The position numbers were made by a program, and so were the translations under genes. DNA of 64,000 bases from Herbaspirillum chlorophenolicum (GTDB lineage: Bacteria; Pseudomonadota; Gammaproteobacteria; Burkholderiales; Burkholderiaceae_D), in assembly GCF_001189955.1 (NCBI RefSeq), contig NZ_LFLT01000012.1:62001-126000 (forward strand), in the 5' to 3' direction. A model generated the notes under the pieces. That model was not told the origin of the DNA and did no database searches. It was given only the letters and a program-made list of their open reading frames with translations. This document shows positions 49,061-60,085 of this stretch, piece by piece (the first letter of the stretch is position 1; each line of letters starts with the position of its first letter).

Positions 49061-49809
49061 CAGCTTGCTCCCGGATAGGCGCGCTGCAGGAATTGCATCT
49101 CGGCCAGCAGATAGCCCAGATGCTCGCTGTGCCTGCCCTGCTTGCCGCCGCTTTGCATCCATGCCCCGGCCGCCGGCGACTGGAGCGTCGCTTCGGCCAG
49201 GGCCTCTTCGACGTGCTGCAACCACTTTTCTTGCAGCCCGGACAGGTTGGGGGCGATGCCCTGGTCGGACATGGCGGCATCCAGCGCATCGGCGGCGAAC
49301 ATTTCGCCGGTGTACATCCACAGGCGGTCAATCGACTGCTGCATCATCTTGTGGCTCATGTCGGTGCCGTCCCCCAGGCGCACCACCAGGTCCGCGCTGC
49401 GGCGCACGTGGTAGGTCACTTCCTTGATGGATTTCTGGGCGATCTCGGCGATGCGGGCATCGCTGGACGAGCACAGCGCTTCCAGCATGAAGTAGTGCCA
49501 GACATCGAAGAAGAACTGGCGGACCAGGGTGTCCGCATAATTGCCATTGGGCTGCTCCACCAGCAGCAGGTTGTTGAACTGGTGTGCATCGCGCAGATAG
49601 GCAAGCTGGTCTTCAGTGCGTCCCTTGCCTTCCAGTTCCCCGGCGTAGGTGAGCCACATGCGGGCTTGCCCGATCAGGTCCAGCGCGACGTTGGTCAGGG
49701 CCATGTCCTCTTCCAGCGCCGGCCCCTTGCCGCACCATTCGGACAGGCGTTGCGAGAGGATCAGGGCGTTGTCGCCCAAACGGCGTACATAATTTGCTTT
49801 GTCCGACAT
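49057..49809 (-). CDS. paaC: Phenylacetyl-CoA epoxidase structural subunit
   Basis: Ferritin-like subunit of 250 residues that supports PaaA. Visible are DNALILSQRLSEWCGKGPALEEDMALTNVALDLIGQARMWLTYA, FFFDVWHYFMLEAL and KEVTYHVRRSADLVVRLGDGTD, all characteristic. It overlaps paaD by 4 bases and follows paaB by 21 bases. Confidence 0.95.
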   Translation of the reverse strand: MSDKANYVRRLGDNALILSQRLSEWCGKGPALEEDMALTNVALDLIGQARMWLTYAGELEGKGRTEDQLAYLRDAHQFNNLLLVEQPNGNYADTLVRQFFFDVWHYFMLEALCSSSDARIAEIAQKSIKEVTYHVRRSADLVVRLGDGTDMSHKMMQQSIDRLWMYTGEMFAADALDAAMSDQGIAPNLSGLQEKWLQHVEEALAEATLQSPAAGAWMQSGGKQGRHSEHLGYLLAEMQFLQRAYPGASW

Positions 49810-49830
49810 GTCGGTTCTCCAGTGCGCCCG

Positions 49831-50115
49831 TTAAAGGTTCTTCACTTCTTCCGGCATGGGGAAGAAGGTGGGATGCCGGTAGACCTTGTTGTTGGCCGGT
49901 TCGAACAGCGGCACTTTGTCGCCCGGGCTGCTGGACACGATATCGGCCGCGCGCACCACCCAGATGCCGACGCCTTCGTTGCGGCGGGTGTAGACGTCGC
50001 GCGCATTGTTGATGGCCATTTCGCCGTCCGGCGCATGGATGCTGCCGACGTGCTTATGGGCCAGGCCGTGCTGGCTGCGGATGAAGACTTCCCAGAGGGG
50101 CCATTCGTTGCTCAT
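49831..50115 (-). CDS. paaB: Phenylacetyl-CoA epoxidase subunit B
   Basis: Small subunit of 94 residues bridging PaaAC dimers. It begins MSNEWPLWEVFIRSQHGLAHKHVGSIHAPDGEMA and contains NARDVYTRRNEGVGIWVV, the strongly conserved family core. Confidence 0.96.
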   Translation of the reverse strand: MSNEWPLWEVFIRSQHGLAHKHVGSIHAPDGEMAINNARDVYTRRNEGVGIWVVRAADIVSSSPGDKVPLFEPANNKVYRHPTFFPMPEEVKNL

Positions 50116-50178
50116 GCTTTTTCCTTGTTGGCGGGCCGGTAATGCCGGCCACTGGCGTGGTTTATGGATGCGGTTGGG

Positions 50179-51168
<990 letters not shown>

Positions 51169-51272
51169 GGTTTCATCTCCATGAAAGTGGTTCTCTCTGG
51201 TGCAGGGGCGAACAAGATCCTGGCCGCCGGCCCGTTCCAGATGGATGTTGCTGATGGATTACGTTTTCTGCG

Positions 51273-51875
51273 CTAAGCCTGTTTGGCCGTTATCAATGGT
51301 TCAACGGATGGCGCCGCCAGCACCGGCCGGTTCTTTTCGATCTTTTCCAACGGCTGGACCTCCTGCATGCTGGCCAGGCATCGCTTGGTCAGATCCTGGT
51401 AGGTGTGCGTACCTTCCTGCTTCCAGGCGATCTCCTGGTCGCTCAGTTCGCGTACCGTTTTTGCCGGCACGCCGGCCACCAGGGTGCGCGGCGCAATCTT
51501 CATTCCCGCGCGGACAAATGCACTGGCGGCAACGATGGCCTGTTCTCCGACTTCGGCGTCGTCCATCACGACGGCATTCATGCCGACCAAGGCATCGCGG
51601 CGGACGATGCAGCTATGCAATACCGCGCCGTGGCCGATATGGCCGTTTTCTTCAATGATCGTGTCGTGCGCCGGGAAGCCGTGGATCACACAAGTGTCCT
51701 GAACGTTGGAACCCTGGTGCATGACGATGCGGCCGAAGTCCCCGCGCAAGCAGGCTGCCGGCCCGATGTAGCAACCAGGCCCGACGATGACATCGCCGAT
51801 CAGCACGGCGGTCGGATGTACGTAGGCGCTTGGGTCGACTACGGGGATCACGCCTTCTATCGAATAACACGGCAC
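51273..51875 (-). CDS. paaY: PaaY, gamma-carbonic-anhydrase-fold thioesterase
   Basis: Left-handed beta-helix hexapeptide-repeat protein of 200 residues, first gene of the paa operon. PaaY acts as a thioesterase on inhibitory CoA adducts from the leaky epoxide step (known in E. coli). Repeats such as HPTAVLIGDVIVGPGCYIGPAACLRGDFGRIVMHQGSNVQDTCVIHG are plain, including metal-binding histidines. I set the start at GTG 51875: AAGGAG (51882-51887) is 6 bases upstream and the frame reads MPCYSIEGVIPVVDPSAYVHP. Confidence 0.93.
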   Translation of the reverse strand: MPCYSIEGVIPVVDPSAYVHPTAVLIGDVIVGPGCYIGPAACLRGDFGRIVMHQGSNVQDTCVIHGFPAHDTIIEENGHIGHGAVLHSCIVRRDALVGMNAVVMDDAEVGEQAIVAASAFVRAGMKIAPRTLVAGVPAKTVRELSDQEIAWKQEGTHTYQDLTKRCLASMQEVQPLEKIEKNRPVLAAPSVEPLITAKQA

Positions 51876-51998
51876 TTTTGTCTCCTTGATTGCGATGCTG
51901 CCCGACTGCTGAGTGGCTTGCTTTTGGCGGTCAGGCTGATGTTTTTTGGCATCCGGGGATGCTGAAAAAATTATTTGCCTGAAGCCGCGTTTTAGGGA

Positions 51999-52027
51999 AT
52001 AATAAATTCGACCGACCGGTTGGTCAA
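51999..52027 (-). promoter_or_regulatory. Promoter of the paaY-paaF operon
   Basis: On the minus strand: -35 TTGACC (52027-52022), 17-base spacer, -10 TATTAT (52004-51999). Transcription would start near 51992, giving a leader of about 115 bases before the paaY GTG. Confidence 0.7.
52010..52025. promoter_or_regulatory. PaaR operator
   Basis: GACCGACCGGTTGGTC is a near-perfect palindrome (one mismatched pair) containing the ACCGACCGGT core known for PaaR-type TetR repressors. It overlaps the -35 and fills most of the spacer of the paa promoter, so bound repressor would block polymerase; phenylacetyl-CoA is the known inducer in this family. Confidence 0.78.
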
Positions 52028-52248
52028 TAATGTTTTGAGATTTTTTTTTGTGTGTTGTGCAGCCGGTCATCGTGGAGCAGCCGTCAACAGATGGCAGCGA
52101 CGGTCACTTCAACATTTCAGCAAACAGCGACAACCGGGATGCCGGGCTGGGTAGCGGTTAGAGAACGCTGCACGCACGGTGATGTCGCGGAAAGGCCATG
52201 ATTTGCGGCACAATCATGTGTTTCGGAAATGTTGAAAGGAAGAAGCCT

Positions 52249-52869
52249 ATGCCACGCAAGCGTGCAGCAGGATTTGACAACCAGCGCGAACAGATCATTG
52301 AGCAGGCCGCGGCCTTGTTCGCGCGCAACGGTTTCGTCGGAACCTCGATGAATGAAGTGGCGCTGGCCTGCGGGTTGTCGAAGGCAGCCTTGTATCACTA
52401 CGTATCGGACAAGTACGAACTGCTGATGTACATCTGCGAAGGGCACATCGAGAGGCTGTGTGCGCTTGTGGATGAGGTCGGCAAGCAGGATCTGGAGCCG
52501 GAACCCCGTTTGCGCCTGATGGTTGAGCGCTTCGTCGAGGAGTATGCGGATGCCCAGAACGCGCACCGCGTGCTCACCGAAGACGTGCGCTTCCTTGAGC
52601 CAAAAGATCAGAAGCGGATTCTGGCCGGCGAACGAAAAGTAGTCGAAGCGATGGCGCAGGCGATGGTCGGCGTGCGGCCGGAGTTGGCGGCAAGCAAGAT
52701 GGCCAAGCCCATCACCATGCTGTTGTTCGGAATGATCAACTGGATGTTCATGTGGTTGAAGCCCGATGGGGAGCTGACACATGAGCGCATGGCGGTAGTC
52801 GTGTCCGATCTCCTGTTCGGCGGGATAGGCGCCGTTGGACTGGGCGACGAAGTAAGGAAAAAGAAATGA
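52249..52869 (+). CDS. paaR: TetR-family regulator of phenylacetate degradation
   Basis: Repressor of 206 residues with an N-terminal HTH (IIEQAAALFARNGFVGTSMNEVALACGLSKAALYHYVSDKYELLMYICEGH) and a helical ligand domain. It matches the PaaR type of betaproteobacteria and lies divergent from the paa operon with a PaaR palindrome between. Start ATG 52249 (MPRKRAAGFDNQ) has AAAGGAAG upstream. Likely derepressed by phenylacetyl-CoA. Confidence 0.88.
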   Translation: MPRKRAAGFDNQREQIIEQAAALFARNGFVGTSMNEVALACGLSKAALYHYVSDKYELLMYICEGHIERLCALVDEVGKQDLEPEPRLRLMVERFVEEYADAQNAHRVLTEDVRFLEPKDQKRILAGERKVVEAMAQAMVGVRPELAASKMAKPITMLLFGMINWMFMWLKPDGELTHERMAVVVSDLLFGGIGAVGLGDEVRKKK

Positions 52870-52897
52870 CGTGATCTCCTGGTAGGTTGCGTCATTT
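52864..52897 (+). terminator. Hairpin at the paaR stop
   Basis: AAATGACG (52864-52871) and CGTCATTT (52890-52897) are perfect 8-base arms; the left arm includes the paaR stop codon. Only three T follow the stem, so termination would be partial. Confidence 0.45.
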
Positions 52898-52962
52898 CAG
52901 TAGTGTGGGAGGGGGCCCGAAGCCAACTCGCAGAATGACAAAACCAAACTAGGAGACCACTC

Positions 52963-54108
52963 ATGAAATTCGCACGCAATCTGGCTGCATTGATGTTGGC
53001 CGGCTACGCAATCGCAGCACATGCCGACATCAACGTCGGCGTTACCTTGTCTACCACCGGCCCGGCAGCCTCGCTGGGGATCCCGGAAAAGAACACCATT
53101 GCGCTGCTGCCAACCAGCATTGCCGGGCAGAAGGTCAATTACATCGTCCTGGACGATGCATCCGACACTACCCAGGCGGTCAAGAACACGCGTCGCTTCA
53201 TCAGTGAAAACAATGTGGACCTGATCATGGGCTCCACCGTCACGCCCAATTCCCTGTCGATGATCGAAGTGGCCGCCGAGGCCAAGACGCCGATGATTTC
53301 GCTGGCGGCGTCGTCGCGCATCGTCGAACCGATGGACGACAAGAAGAAATGGGTCTTCAAGACGCCGCAGAACGACATCATGATGTCGCTCGCCATTGTC
53401 CAGGACATGGTGGCCCGCGGTTATAAGCGGGTCGGTTTCATCGGCTACTCCAACGCTTATGGCGAGGGCTGGTTCAACGAGTTCTCCAAAGCTGCCGCCC
53501 TGAAGAAGGTGGAAATCGTCGCCAACGAGCGCTTCGCTCCGACGGACACGTCGGCCACGGCGCAAGCGCTGAAGCTGATGTCGGCCAAGCCGGATGCAAT
53601 CCTGATCGCCAGTTCGGGTACGCCATCGGTGGTTCCGCAGCGGGCGCTGAAGGAGCGCGGCTATCAGGGACAAATCTATCAGACGCACGGCGTAGCCAAT
53701 GCCGATTTCCTGCGTGTGGGCGGCAAGCTGCTCGACGGCACATTGCTGCCGGCCGGCCCGGTCCTGGTGGCAGCGCAATTGCCGGCCACCAACCCCATCC
53801 GCAAGGTTGCCCTGGATTATGTCGCCAAGTATGAAGCCGCGCATGGCAAGGATTCCGTGTCCTTGTTCGGTGGCTATGCCTGGGACGCCGGTCTGCTGCT
53901 GCAAGCAGCCGTACCGGTGGCGCTGAAATCGGCTAAGCCGGGTACCCCTGAGTTCCGCGCTGCCCTGCGCGATGCACTGGAAGGCGCCAAGAACGTCAAC
54001 GGCGTCCACGGTGTGTACAACATGTCGCCAACCGACCATTTGGGCCTGGACCAGCGCGCGGCCGTGATGGTGAAGATCGTCAACGGCGCCTGGAAGTACC
54101 AGCCCTAA
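52963..54108 (+). CDS. Periplasmic substrate-binding protein of an ABC importer, probably for aromatic acids
   Basis: LivK-family protein of 381 residues with a signal peptide (ends IAAHA) and the opening DINVGVTLSTTGPAASLGIPEKNTIALLP. AGGAG before the ATG. It is coded with permease and ATPase genes that sit beyond paaZ on the same strand, and next to paaR, so phenylacetate or a related aromatic acid is the likely ligand. This type (shorter first helix, NYIVLDDASDTTQAVKNTRRFI) is frequent in aromatic gene clusters. Specificity is inferred from context. Confidence 0.9.
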   Translation: MKFARNLAALMLAGYAIAAHADINVGVTLSTTGPAASLGIPEKNTIALLPTSIAGQKVNYIVLDDASDTTQAVKNTRRFISENNVDLIMGSTVTPNSLSMIEVAAEAKTPMISLAASSRIVEPMDDKKKWVFKTPQNDIMMSLAIVQDMVARGYKRVGFIGYSNAYGEGWFNEFSKAAALKKVEIVANERFAPTDTSATAQALKLMSAKPDAILIASSGTPSVVPQRALKERGYQGQIYQTHGVANADFLRVGGKLLDGTLLPAGPVLVAAQLPATNPIRKVALDYVAKYEAAHGKDSVSLFGGYAWDAGLLLQAAVPVALKSAKPGTPEFRAALRDALEGAKNVNGVHGVYNMSPTDHLGLDQRAAVMVKIVNGAWKYQP

Positions 54109-54123
54109 CCGTCCCTCGTAGTC

Positions 54124-54150
54124 ACGGCGCCGGCATTGCATTGGCGCCGT
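54124..54150 (+). repeat. Hairpin between binding-protein gene and paaZ
   Basis: ACGGCGCC (54124-54131) and GGCGCCGT (54143-54150) form a perfect 8-bp stem followed by a pyrimidine-rich stretch, 15 bases past the binding-protein stop. Likely a partial terminator or mRNA stabiliser that raises binding-protein levels over the genes downstream. Confidence 0.6.
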
Positions 54151-54181
54151 CTCTCCTTCTTGCCGCCCACAGGATATTGCT

Positions 54182-56239
54182 ATGACAGCACAACCGACCC
54201 TCTTGCAAAGTTACATCGCCGGCCGCTGGGTCGGACAAACTGCCGCCCAATCCCTGCATAGCGCCGTGAACGGTCGGGAAGTGGCATCCACCCACCAGGA
54301 AAGCATCGACTTCGGCGAAGCGCTGGAGCATGCCCGCCGTCATGGCCTGCCGGCGCTGCTGGCGCTGGACTTCCAGCGGCGTGCGGCGATCCTGAAGGCG
54401 CTGGCCAAATATCTGGTCGAGTACAAGGAAGCGCTGTATGCGGTCTCCGCGCATACGGGCGCCACCCGTGCCGACAGCTGGATCGATATCGAAGGCGGAA
54501 GCGGCACGCTCTTCGCATACGCCAGCGTTGGCGGCAATGAGTTCCCATCCTCCAACCTGGTGCATGAAGGTCCCGCCATGCCGTTGGGCAAGCAAGGCCG
54601 TTTTGCGGGTACCCACATCCTCGTTCCGCGCGGCGGCGTGGCGGTGCATATCAATGCGTTCAATTTCCCGGTATGGGGCATGCTCGAGAAATTCGCGCCG
54701 ACCTTCCTGGCCGGCATGCCCTGTATCGTCAAGCCTGCAACTGCCACCAGCTACCTGGCGGAAGCTGCCATGCGCCTGATTGAGCGTTCCGGATTGCTGC
54801 CCGCGGGCAGCCTGCAATTGGTGATCGGCGGCACTGGAGATTTGCTGGACCGGTTGCAGCCGCAGGATGTGGTGACTTTCACCGGTTCGGCGGATACCGC
54901 TGCCAAATTGCGCGTGCATCCGAATCTGGTGCGTAACTCGATCCCTTTCAATGCCGAGGCCGATTCCCTCAACTGCGCCATTCTCGGCCCGGACGTGACC
55001 CCGGACGATGAGGAGTTCGATCTCTTCGTCAAGGAAGTCGCTCGCGAGATGACGACCAAGGCCGGCCAGAAATGTACGGCAATCCGCCGCGCCATCGTGC
55101 CCCGACGCCACATCGACGCCGTGGCCGAACGCCTGCGTGCGCGCCTGGCCAAGACGGTGGTGGGAGATCCGGCACTGGAGCAGGTGCGCATGGGGCCGCT
55201 GGCTTCCAAGGCCCAGCAGCATGATGTGGCGGAACGGCTCGCGCTGTTGAAGCAGGGAGCGGAACAGGTCTTCGGTGCCGCCGATGGTTTCAATCCCCAG
55301 GGTGACGGGGTAAGCGATGGCGCGTTCTTCGCTCCCACACTCCTGCTGTGCCGCGATGGCGCCGCCAACAGCGCCGTGCATGATGTCGAAGCTTTCGGTC
55401 CCGTCAGTACGCTGATTGCCTACGATGGACTCGATGAGGCATTGGACCTGGCCGCACGCGGCCGCGGCAGCCTGGTAGGGAGCCTGGTCACGCATGATCC
55501 GGCGGTGGCTGCCCGCGCGATTCCCGTGGCTGCGGCATGGCATGGGCGCTTGCTGGTGCTGGACCGTGAGGCAGCGGTCGAATCGACCGGCCACGGTTCT
55601 CCGCTGCCGCAGCTCAAGCACGGCGGGCCGGGCCGCGCCGGCGGGGGAGAAGAACTGGGCGGGTCGCGCGCGGTGAAGCATTACCTGCAGCGCGCCGCCG
55701 TGCAAGGTTCGCCGACCATGCTGGCTGCGGTGGTGGGCGAACATGTGCGCGGTGCGGCCGTGCGCGATACGGGCGTGCATCCCTTCCGCCATCACTTCGA
55801 AGATCTGCAGATCGGCGATTCGCTCACGACCCATCGCCGCACCGTCACCGAAGCCGACATCGTCAACTTCGGTTGCCTGTCCGGAGACCATTTCTATATG
55901 CACTTCGACGAGATAGCGGCCAGGGAGTCGCCATTCGGCAAGCGCATTGCGCACGGCTATTTCGTGCTGTCCGCGGCCGCCGGCCTGTTCGTTTCGCCGG
56001 CGCCGGGGCCGGTGCTGGCCAACTACGGCCTGGACACGCTGCGCTTCATCAAGCCGGTAGGGATTGGCGACACCATCCAGGCCCGCCTGACCTGCAAGCG
56101 CAAGATCGATCGCAACAAGACGGATGCAAAGGGCGTCGGCCAAGGCGTGGTTGCCTGGGACGTGGAAGTCACCAATCAAGGCGGCGAGCTGGTGGCCTCC
56201 TACGACATCCTGACGCTGGTTGCAAAGAAACCGGGCTGA
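54182..56239 (+). CDS. paaZ: Oxepin-CoA hydrolase / 3-oxo-5,6-dehydrosuberyl-CoA semialdehyde dehydrogenase
   Basis: Bifunctional ring-opening enzyme of 685 residues. The N-terminal ALDH part (about 1-525) has INAFNFPVWGMLEKFAPTFLAG, FTGSADTAAKLR and the Cys region TKAGQKCTAIRRAIV. The C-terminal MaoC-type hydratase (about 530-685) has FGCLSGDHFYMHFDEIAARESPFGKRIAHGYFVLSAAAGLF with the Asp/His hydratase pair. It is separated from the other paa genes, lying within the aromatic importer cluster on the opposite strand. Confidence 0.95.
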   Translation: MTAQPTLLQSYIAGRWVGQTAAQSLHSAVNGREVASTHQESIDFGEALEHARRHGLPALLALDFQRRAAILKALAKYLVEYKEALYAVSAHTGATRADSWIDIEGGSGTLFAYASVGGNEFPSSNLVHEGPAMPLGKQGRFAGTHILVPRGGVAVHINAFNFPVWGMLEKFAPTFLAGMPCIVKPATATSYLAEAAMRLIERSGLLPAGSLQLVIGGTGDLLDRLQPQDVVTFTGSADTAAKLRVHPNLVRNSIPFNAEADSLNCAILGPDVTPDDEEFDLFVKEVAREMTTKAGQKCTAIRRAIVPRRHIDAVAERLRARLAKTVVGDPALEQVRMGPLASKAQQHDVAERLALLKQGAEQVFGAADGFNPQGDGVSDGAFFAPTLLLCRDGAANSAVHDVEAFGPVSTLIAYDGLDEALDLAARGRGSLVGSLVTHDPAVAARAIPVAAAWHGRLLVLDREAAVESTGHGSPLPQLKHGGPGRAGGGEELGGSRAVKHYLQRAAVQGSPTMLAAVVGEHVRGAAVRDTGVHPFRHHFEDLQIGDSLTTHRRTVTEADIVNFGCLSGDHFYMHFDEIAARESPFGKRIAHGYFVLSAAAGLFVSPAPGPVLANYGLDTLRFIKPVGIGDTIQARLTCKRKIDRNKTDAKGVGQGVVAWDVEVTNQGGELVASYDILTLVAKKPG

Positions 56240-56389
56240 ACCGGGCGGTCCACCGCGCCACCAATAAAAAGCCGCGGCAGCACCGGGAGATGAGACCGGG
56301 GCGCACGCAAGGCATCAGGCGTAACCAGGCCGGGACGGGCACCGAAGAAGCGGTGCACGCCTTGGCGGCAACAATCTAGGGAGGAAGAA

Positions 56390-57442
56390 GTGGATGCAAG
56401 CATATTTGCGGTGCTGATCCAGGACGGCATCACGACGGGCGCGATTTACGCCCTGCTGTCGCTGGCATTGGTACTGGTGTTTTCGGTGACGAGAGTCATT
56501 TTCCTGCCGCAAGGCGAATTCGTGGCATTCGGCGCCCTGACGCTGGCGGCCATGCAAAACGGCCAGGCGCCGCGTACCGCATTGCTGCTGGTGGCGCTCG
56601 GGGTGGCAACCCTGGCGGCAGAAGTGCTTGGCAGCCTGCGCGTAGCCGAGCGGCGTGTGCGCCTGCCGCGCCGGCTGCCGGCGCTGGCAGGGAAATACCT
56701 GGTATTCCCGGTGGCGCTTTATTGGCTGACGCTGCAGCTGGCCCTGCAAGACTTGCCGATGCTGCTCCAGATTGCCCTGGCGCTGGCCATCGTCGTGCCG
56801 ATGGGGCCGATGATCTATCGCATCGCCTACCAGCCGTTGGCGCATGCGAGCATTCTGGTGCTGCTGATCGTTTCGCTCGGAGTGCACCTGGCGATGGTGG
56901 GGCTGGGGCTGCTGATGTTCGGGCCTGAAGGTTCCAACACCAAACCGTTCACCGACTTGCAACTGACCTTCGGACAAAGCATGGTCTCTGGCCAGAGCCT
57001 GATCGTGATTGCCACCGTGCTGACCCTGATCGCCGCGATCTGGTGCTACTTTGAACGCACTCTCTCGGGGAAGGCCTTGCGCGCTACCGCGGTCAACCGT
57101 CTGGGGGCGCGTTTGGTCGGTGTGGGCATCAACCAGGCAGGCAAGCTGTCTTTCACCATGGCCGCCGGTATCGGCGCGCTGTGCGGCATCCTCATCGCAC
57201 CGTTCACCATCGTCAACTACGAGTCGGGCTTCCTGATCGCGCTCAAGGGCTTCGTGGCTGCCATCTTCGGTGGCCTCGCGAGCTATCCGATCGCCGCCGC
57301 CGGCGCCCTTTCGGTAGGGCTGGTGGAGAGCTTTTCCTCGTTCTGGGCGAGCTCTTTCAAGGAGTTGATCGTGTTTACCGTGATCATCCCGGTCTTGCTA
57401 TGGCGCTCGCTGACCAGCCACCACGTCGATGAAGAAGCATGA
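56390..57442 (+). CDS. ABC importer permease, LivH type (aromatic acid system)
   Basis: Membrane permease of 350 residues, longer than usual LivH because of an inserted loop after the second helix (about residues 75-120). LivH phrases are [34 protein letters not shown] and [30 protein letters not shown]. It starts at a GTG (56390) preceded by AGGGAGGAAGAA. The gap after paaZ is 150 bases. The next gene begins 10 bases after its stop. Confidence 0.9.
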   Translation: MDASIFAVLIQDGITTGAIYALLSLALVLVFSVTRVIFLPQGEFVAFGALTLAAMQNGQAPRTALLLVALGVATLAAEVLGSLRVAERRVRLPRRLPALAGKYLVFPVALYWLTLQLALQDLPMLLQIALALAIVVPMGPMIYRIAYQPLAHASILVLLIVSLGVHLAMVGLGLLMFGPEGSNTKPFTDLQLTFGQSMVSGQSLIVIATVLTLIAAIWCYFERTLSGKALRATAVNRLGARLVGVGINQAGKLSFTMAAGIGALCGILIAPFTIVNYESGFLIALKGFVAAIFGGLASYPIAAAGALSVGLVESFSSFWASSFKELIVFTVIIPVLLWRSLTSHHVDEEA

Positions 57443-57452
57443 AGGAAGCGCC

Positions 57453-59240
57453 ATGACCAACACACTCACATTGCGGACTCTCTTGCCGGTGCTGTTTTTC
57501 GCCCTGGTCCTGGCGTTGCCGGGCCTTGGCGTGCCGCCGTTCTGGATCACCTTGCTTTCATACGTGGGCCTTTACGCCATCGTCGCGCTGGGCCTGGTGC
57601 TGTTGACCGGTGTTGCGGGCCTGACCTCTTTCGGCCAGGCTGCCTTCGTCGGCATCGGCGCCTATACCACTGCCTACCTCACTACGCACTATGCGCTTTC
57701 GCCCTGGCTCGGCCTGCTGGCCGGGATTGCCATCACCGGCGTCTGCGCCTTGCTGATCGGGGCGGTGACCATGCGCATTTCCGGCCATTACCTGCCGTTG
57801 TCGACGATTGCCTGGGGGCTGTCCTTGTATTACCTGTTCGGCAACCTCGAGAGCTTGGGGAAATACGACGGGATCGGCGGTATTCCTTCTATCAGCATGG
57901 CCGGATTCGAGTTTGGCAACGGTACGTCGATGTATGTACTGATCTGGGTCGTCGCCATACTGGCGCTGGTCTCGGTGCAGAACTTCCTCAATTCGCGGGC
58001 CGGCCGTGCCGTGCGGGCACTGAAGTTTGGCACGGTGATGCCCGAGGCCATGGGCGTCGACACCGCGCGCATGAAGATCGTGATCTTCGTTTATGCCGCC
58101 ATCCTGGCCGGTATTTCAGGCTGGCTGTATGCGCATCTGCAGCATGCGGTCAATCCCACGCCTTTCGGCCTGAAGTACGGTATCGACTATCTGCTGATGG
58201 TGGTGGTCGGCGGTGCGGCCCACGTATGGGGCGCACTGCTGGGCGCCGGGCTGATCACGATGCTCGGCAATTTCCTGCAGGAGTGGCTGCCGGGCTTGCT
58301 GGGCAGCGAGGGCAATTTTGAGGCCGTGGTCTTCGGCATTGCCCTGGTGATCTTCCTGCAATATGCCAACGAAGGCCTGTGGCCCCATATCCAGGCGCGA
58401 TTCGCCGGGCGCAGCAAGGTGCGGGTACCTGCAGATGCGCCGCCATTGGAGCAGCTGCCGAAGCCTGCCACCGGTGAAACGATTCTTGAGGTCGAAGCGG
58501 CCCGCAAGCAATTCGGCGGCCTGGTGGCGGTCAATGACGTGTCCTTCAGTGTGAAGGCGGGCGAGATCGTCGGATTGATCGGTCCCAACGGCGCCGGCAA
58601 ATCGACCACGTTCAACCTGGTGACGGGTGTGCTGTCCATTACCAGCGGCAAGGTGAACTACCGCGGCCGTTCCATCGCGGGCCTGTCATCGCGCCAAATC
58701 GCCAGCCGCGGTATTGCCCGTACCTTCCAGCATGTGCGCCTGGTGCCGGGGATGAGCGTGCTGGAAAACGCCGCGATGGGCGCTTACCGACGCGGCGACT
58801 TCGCCCCTCAAGGCGGCATCCTGGCCGGGCTGCTGCGGTTGAACCGTGGGGAAGAGGGCAAGATCATGGCGGAGGCCAAGCGCCAGCTGGAACGCGTTGG
58901 CCTGGGGGACATGCTGGATCGCCCCGCCGGCAGCCTGGCCCTGGGCCAGCAACGTATCCTGGAAATTGCCCGCGCCCTGTGCTGCGACCCGGCACTGCTG
59001 TTGCTCGATGAGCCGGCCGCCGGGCTGCGCCTGAAGGAGAAGGAAGCCTTGTCGGAACTGCTCGCCAAGCTGCGCGGCGAGGGGATGGCGGTGCTGTTGG
59101 TGGAGCACGACATGGACTTTGTGATGCGGTTGACTGACCACATCGTGGTCATGGAATTCGGCACCAAGATCGCCGAAGGCACGCCAGCCCAGATTCAGGT
59201 ACATCCGGCAGTGCTGGAAGCTTATCTCGGAGGAGTTTGA
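57453..59240 (+). CDS. Fused LivM permease-LivG ATPase of the aromatic acid importer
   Basis: Single chain of 595 residues uniting channel and ATPase. Residues about 1-315 are a LivM permease ([48 protein letters not shown]). Residues about 340-595 are a LivG ATPase with Walker [20 protein letters not shown], signature [15 protein letters not shown] and Walker [18 protein letters not shown]. Start ATG 57453 has AAGGAAG upstream; an ATG at 57429 overlapping livH is possible. Such fusions occur in aromatic-compound importers and enforce 1:1 stoichiometry. Confidence 0.92.
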   Translation: MTNTLTLRTLLPVLFFALVLALPGLGVPPFWITLLSYVGLYAIVALGLVLLTGVAGLTSFGQAAFVGIGAYTTAYLTTHYALSPWLGLLAGIAITGVCALLIGAVTMRISGHYLPLSTIAWGLSLYYLFGNLESLGKYDGIGGIPSISMAGFEFGNGTSMYVLIWVVAILALVSVQNFLNSRAGRAVRALKFGTVMPEAMGVDTARMKIVIFVYAAILAGISGWLYAHLQHAVNPTPFGLKYGIDYLLMVVVGGAAHVWGALLGAGLITMLGNFLQEWLPGLLGSEGNFEAVVFGIALVIFLQYANEGLWPHIQARFAGRSKVRVPADAPPLEQLPKPATGETILEVEAARKQFGGLVAVNDVSFSVKAGEIVGLIGPNGAGKSTTFNLVTGVLSITSGKVNYRGRSIAGLSSRQIASRGIARTFQHVRLVPGMSVLENAAMGAYRRGDFAPQGGILAGLLRLNRGEEGKIMAEAKRQLERVGLGDMLDRPAGSLALGQQRILEIARALCCDPALLLLDEPAAGLRLKEKEALSELLAKLRGEGMAVLLVEHDMDFVMRLTDHIVVMEFGTKIAEGTPAQIQVHPAVLEAYLGGV

Positions 59241-59242
59241 TG

Positions 59243-60031
59243 ATGAATGCCGAAACCATGATCGCCCGCAGCGAGGTGGCTGCCACCGCGCAGGCGCCGG
59301 TATTGCTGGAAGTCAGCGGGCTCCAGGCCCGTTATGGGAAGGTCGAGGCCCTGCACGGCGCGGCCTTGACCGTGCGCGCCGGGCAGATCGTGACCGTGAT
59401 TGGGCCCAATGGCGCAGGCAAGTCCACGCTGCTCAATGCCATCATGGGCGCCTTGCCGGTCAACGCGGCTGCCAATGGCCGTGTAGCGTGGCTTGGACAT
59501 GATGTGGCCAGCCTGGATGTGGAGGAGCGGGTGGCCCGGGGCTTGTCGCTGGTCCCGGAAAAGCGGGAGCTGTTTGCCACCATGACGGTGGAAGACAACC
59601 TGCAGCTTGGCGCCTATAAGCGCCGCCGCAATGGCGAAGCCAACTACATGGATCAGATCGATACCGTCTACGACCTGTTTCCCCGGCTGCTGGAGCGGCG
59701 TAAGCAAGCGGCCGGAACGCTCTCGGGAGGCGAGCGGCAAATGCTGGCCGTGGGCCGTGCCTTGATGGCCAAACCGCAGTTGCTCATGCTGGATGAACCA
59801 AGCCTGGGGCTGGCGCCGCTGATTACAAAGGAAATTCTCGGGATTATCGCCAAACTGCGCGAGACCGGCGTGGCTACCTTGCTGGTTGAGCAGAATGCAC
59901 GTGCGGCCTTGCAGGTGGCGGACTACGGCTACGTGCTGGAGATGGGTGAGCTGGTGAAGGAAGGGGCGGCAGATGCCCTGGCGGCCGATCCCAAGATCGT
60001 CGAAAGCTATTTGGGCCTGGCCAAGCGCTAG
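59243..60031 (+). CDS. ABC importer ATPase, LivF type (aromatic acid system)
   Basis: ATPase of 262 residues. Walker A is [18 protein letters not shown], the signature [15 protein letters not shown] and Walker [16 protein letters not shown]. LivF-type [27 protein letters not shown] is present. It follows the LivM-LivG stop directly; AGGAG favours the ATG at 59243 over those at 59240 and the TTG at 59237. Confidence 0.93.
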   Translation: MNAETMIARSEVAATAQAPVLLEVSGLQARYGKVEALHGAALTVRAGQIVTVIGPNGAGKSTLLNAIMGALPVNAAANGRVAWLGHDVASLDVEERVARGLSLVPEKRELFATMTVEDNLQLGAYKRRRNGEANYMDQIDTVYDLFPRLLERRKQAAGTLSGGERQMLAVGRALMAKPQLLMLDEPSLGLAPLITKEILGIIAKLRETGVATLLVEQNARAALQVADYGYVLEMGELVKEGAADALAADPKIVESYLGLAKR

Positions 60032-60085
60032 GTATTGCCTGCGGCAACGAAATCCAGGAAGAGCAAAAGAATAAGGACGGAGACA

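Larger units (their letters stand above)
51876..52248. other. Divergent control region between paaY and paaR
   Basis: About 370 bases. It contains one sigma-70-like promoter towards paaY with an embedded PaaR-type palindrome and a T-rich tract (about 52041-52050). No gene is evident. Confidence 0.7.

Noticed and set aside
54122-56179. Open frame of 685 codons antisense to paaZ
   Set aside because: Shadow of a strongly biased gene; no motifs and no ribosome site. Similar antisense frames over the M16 protease, paaJ, paaN and the first binding protein were dismissed for the same reason.
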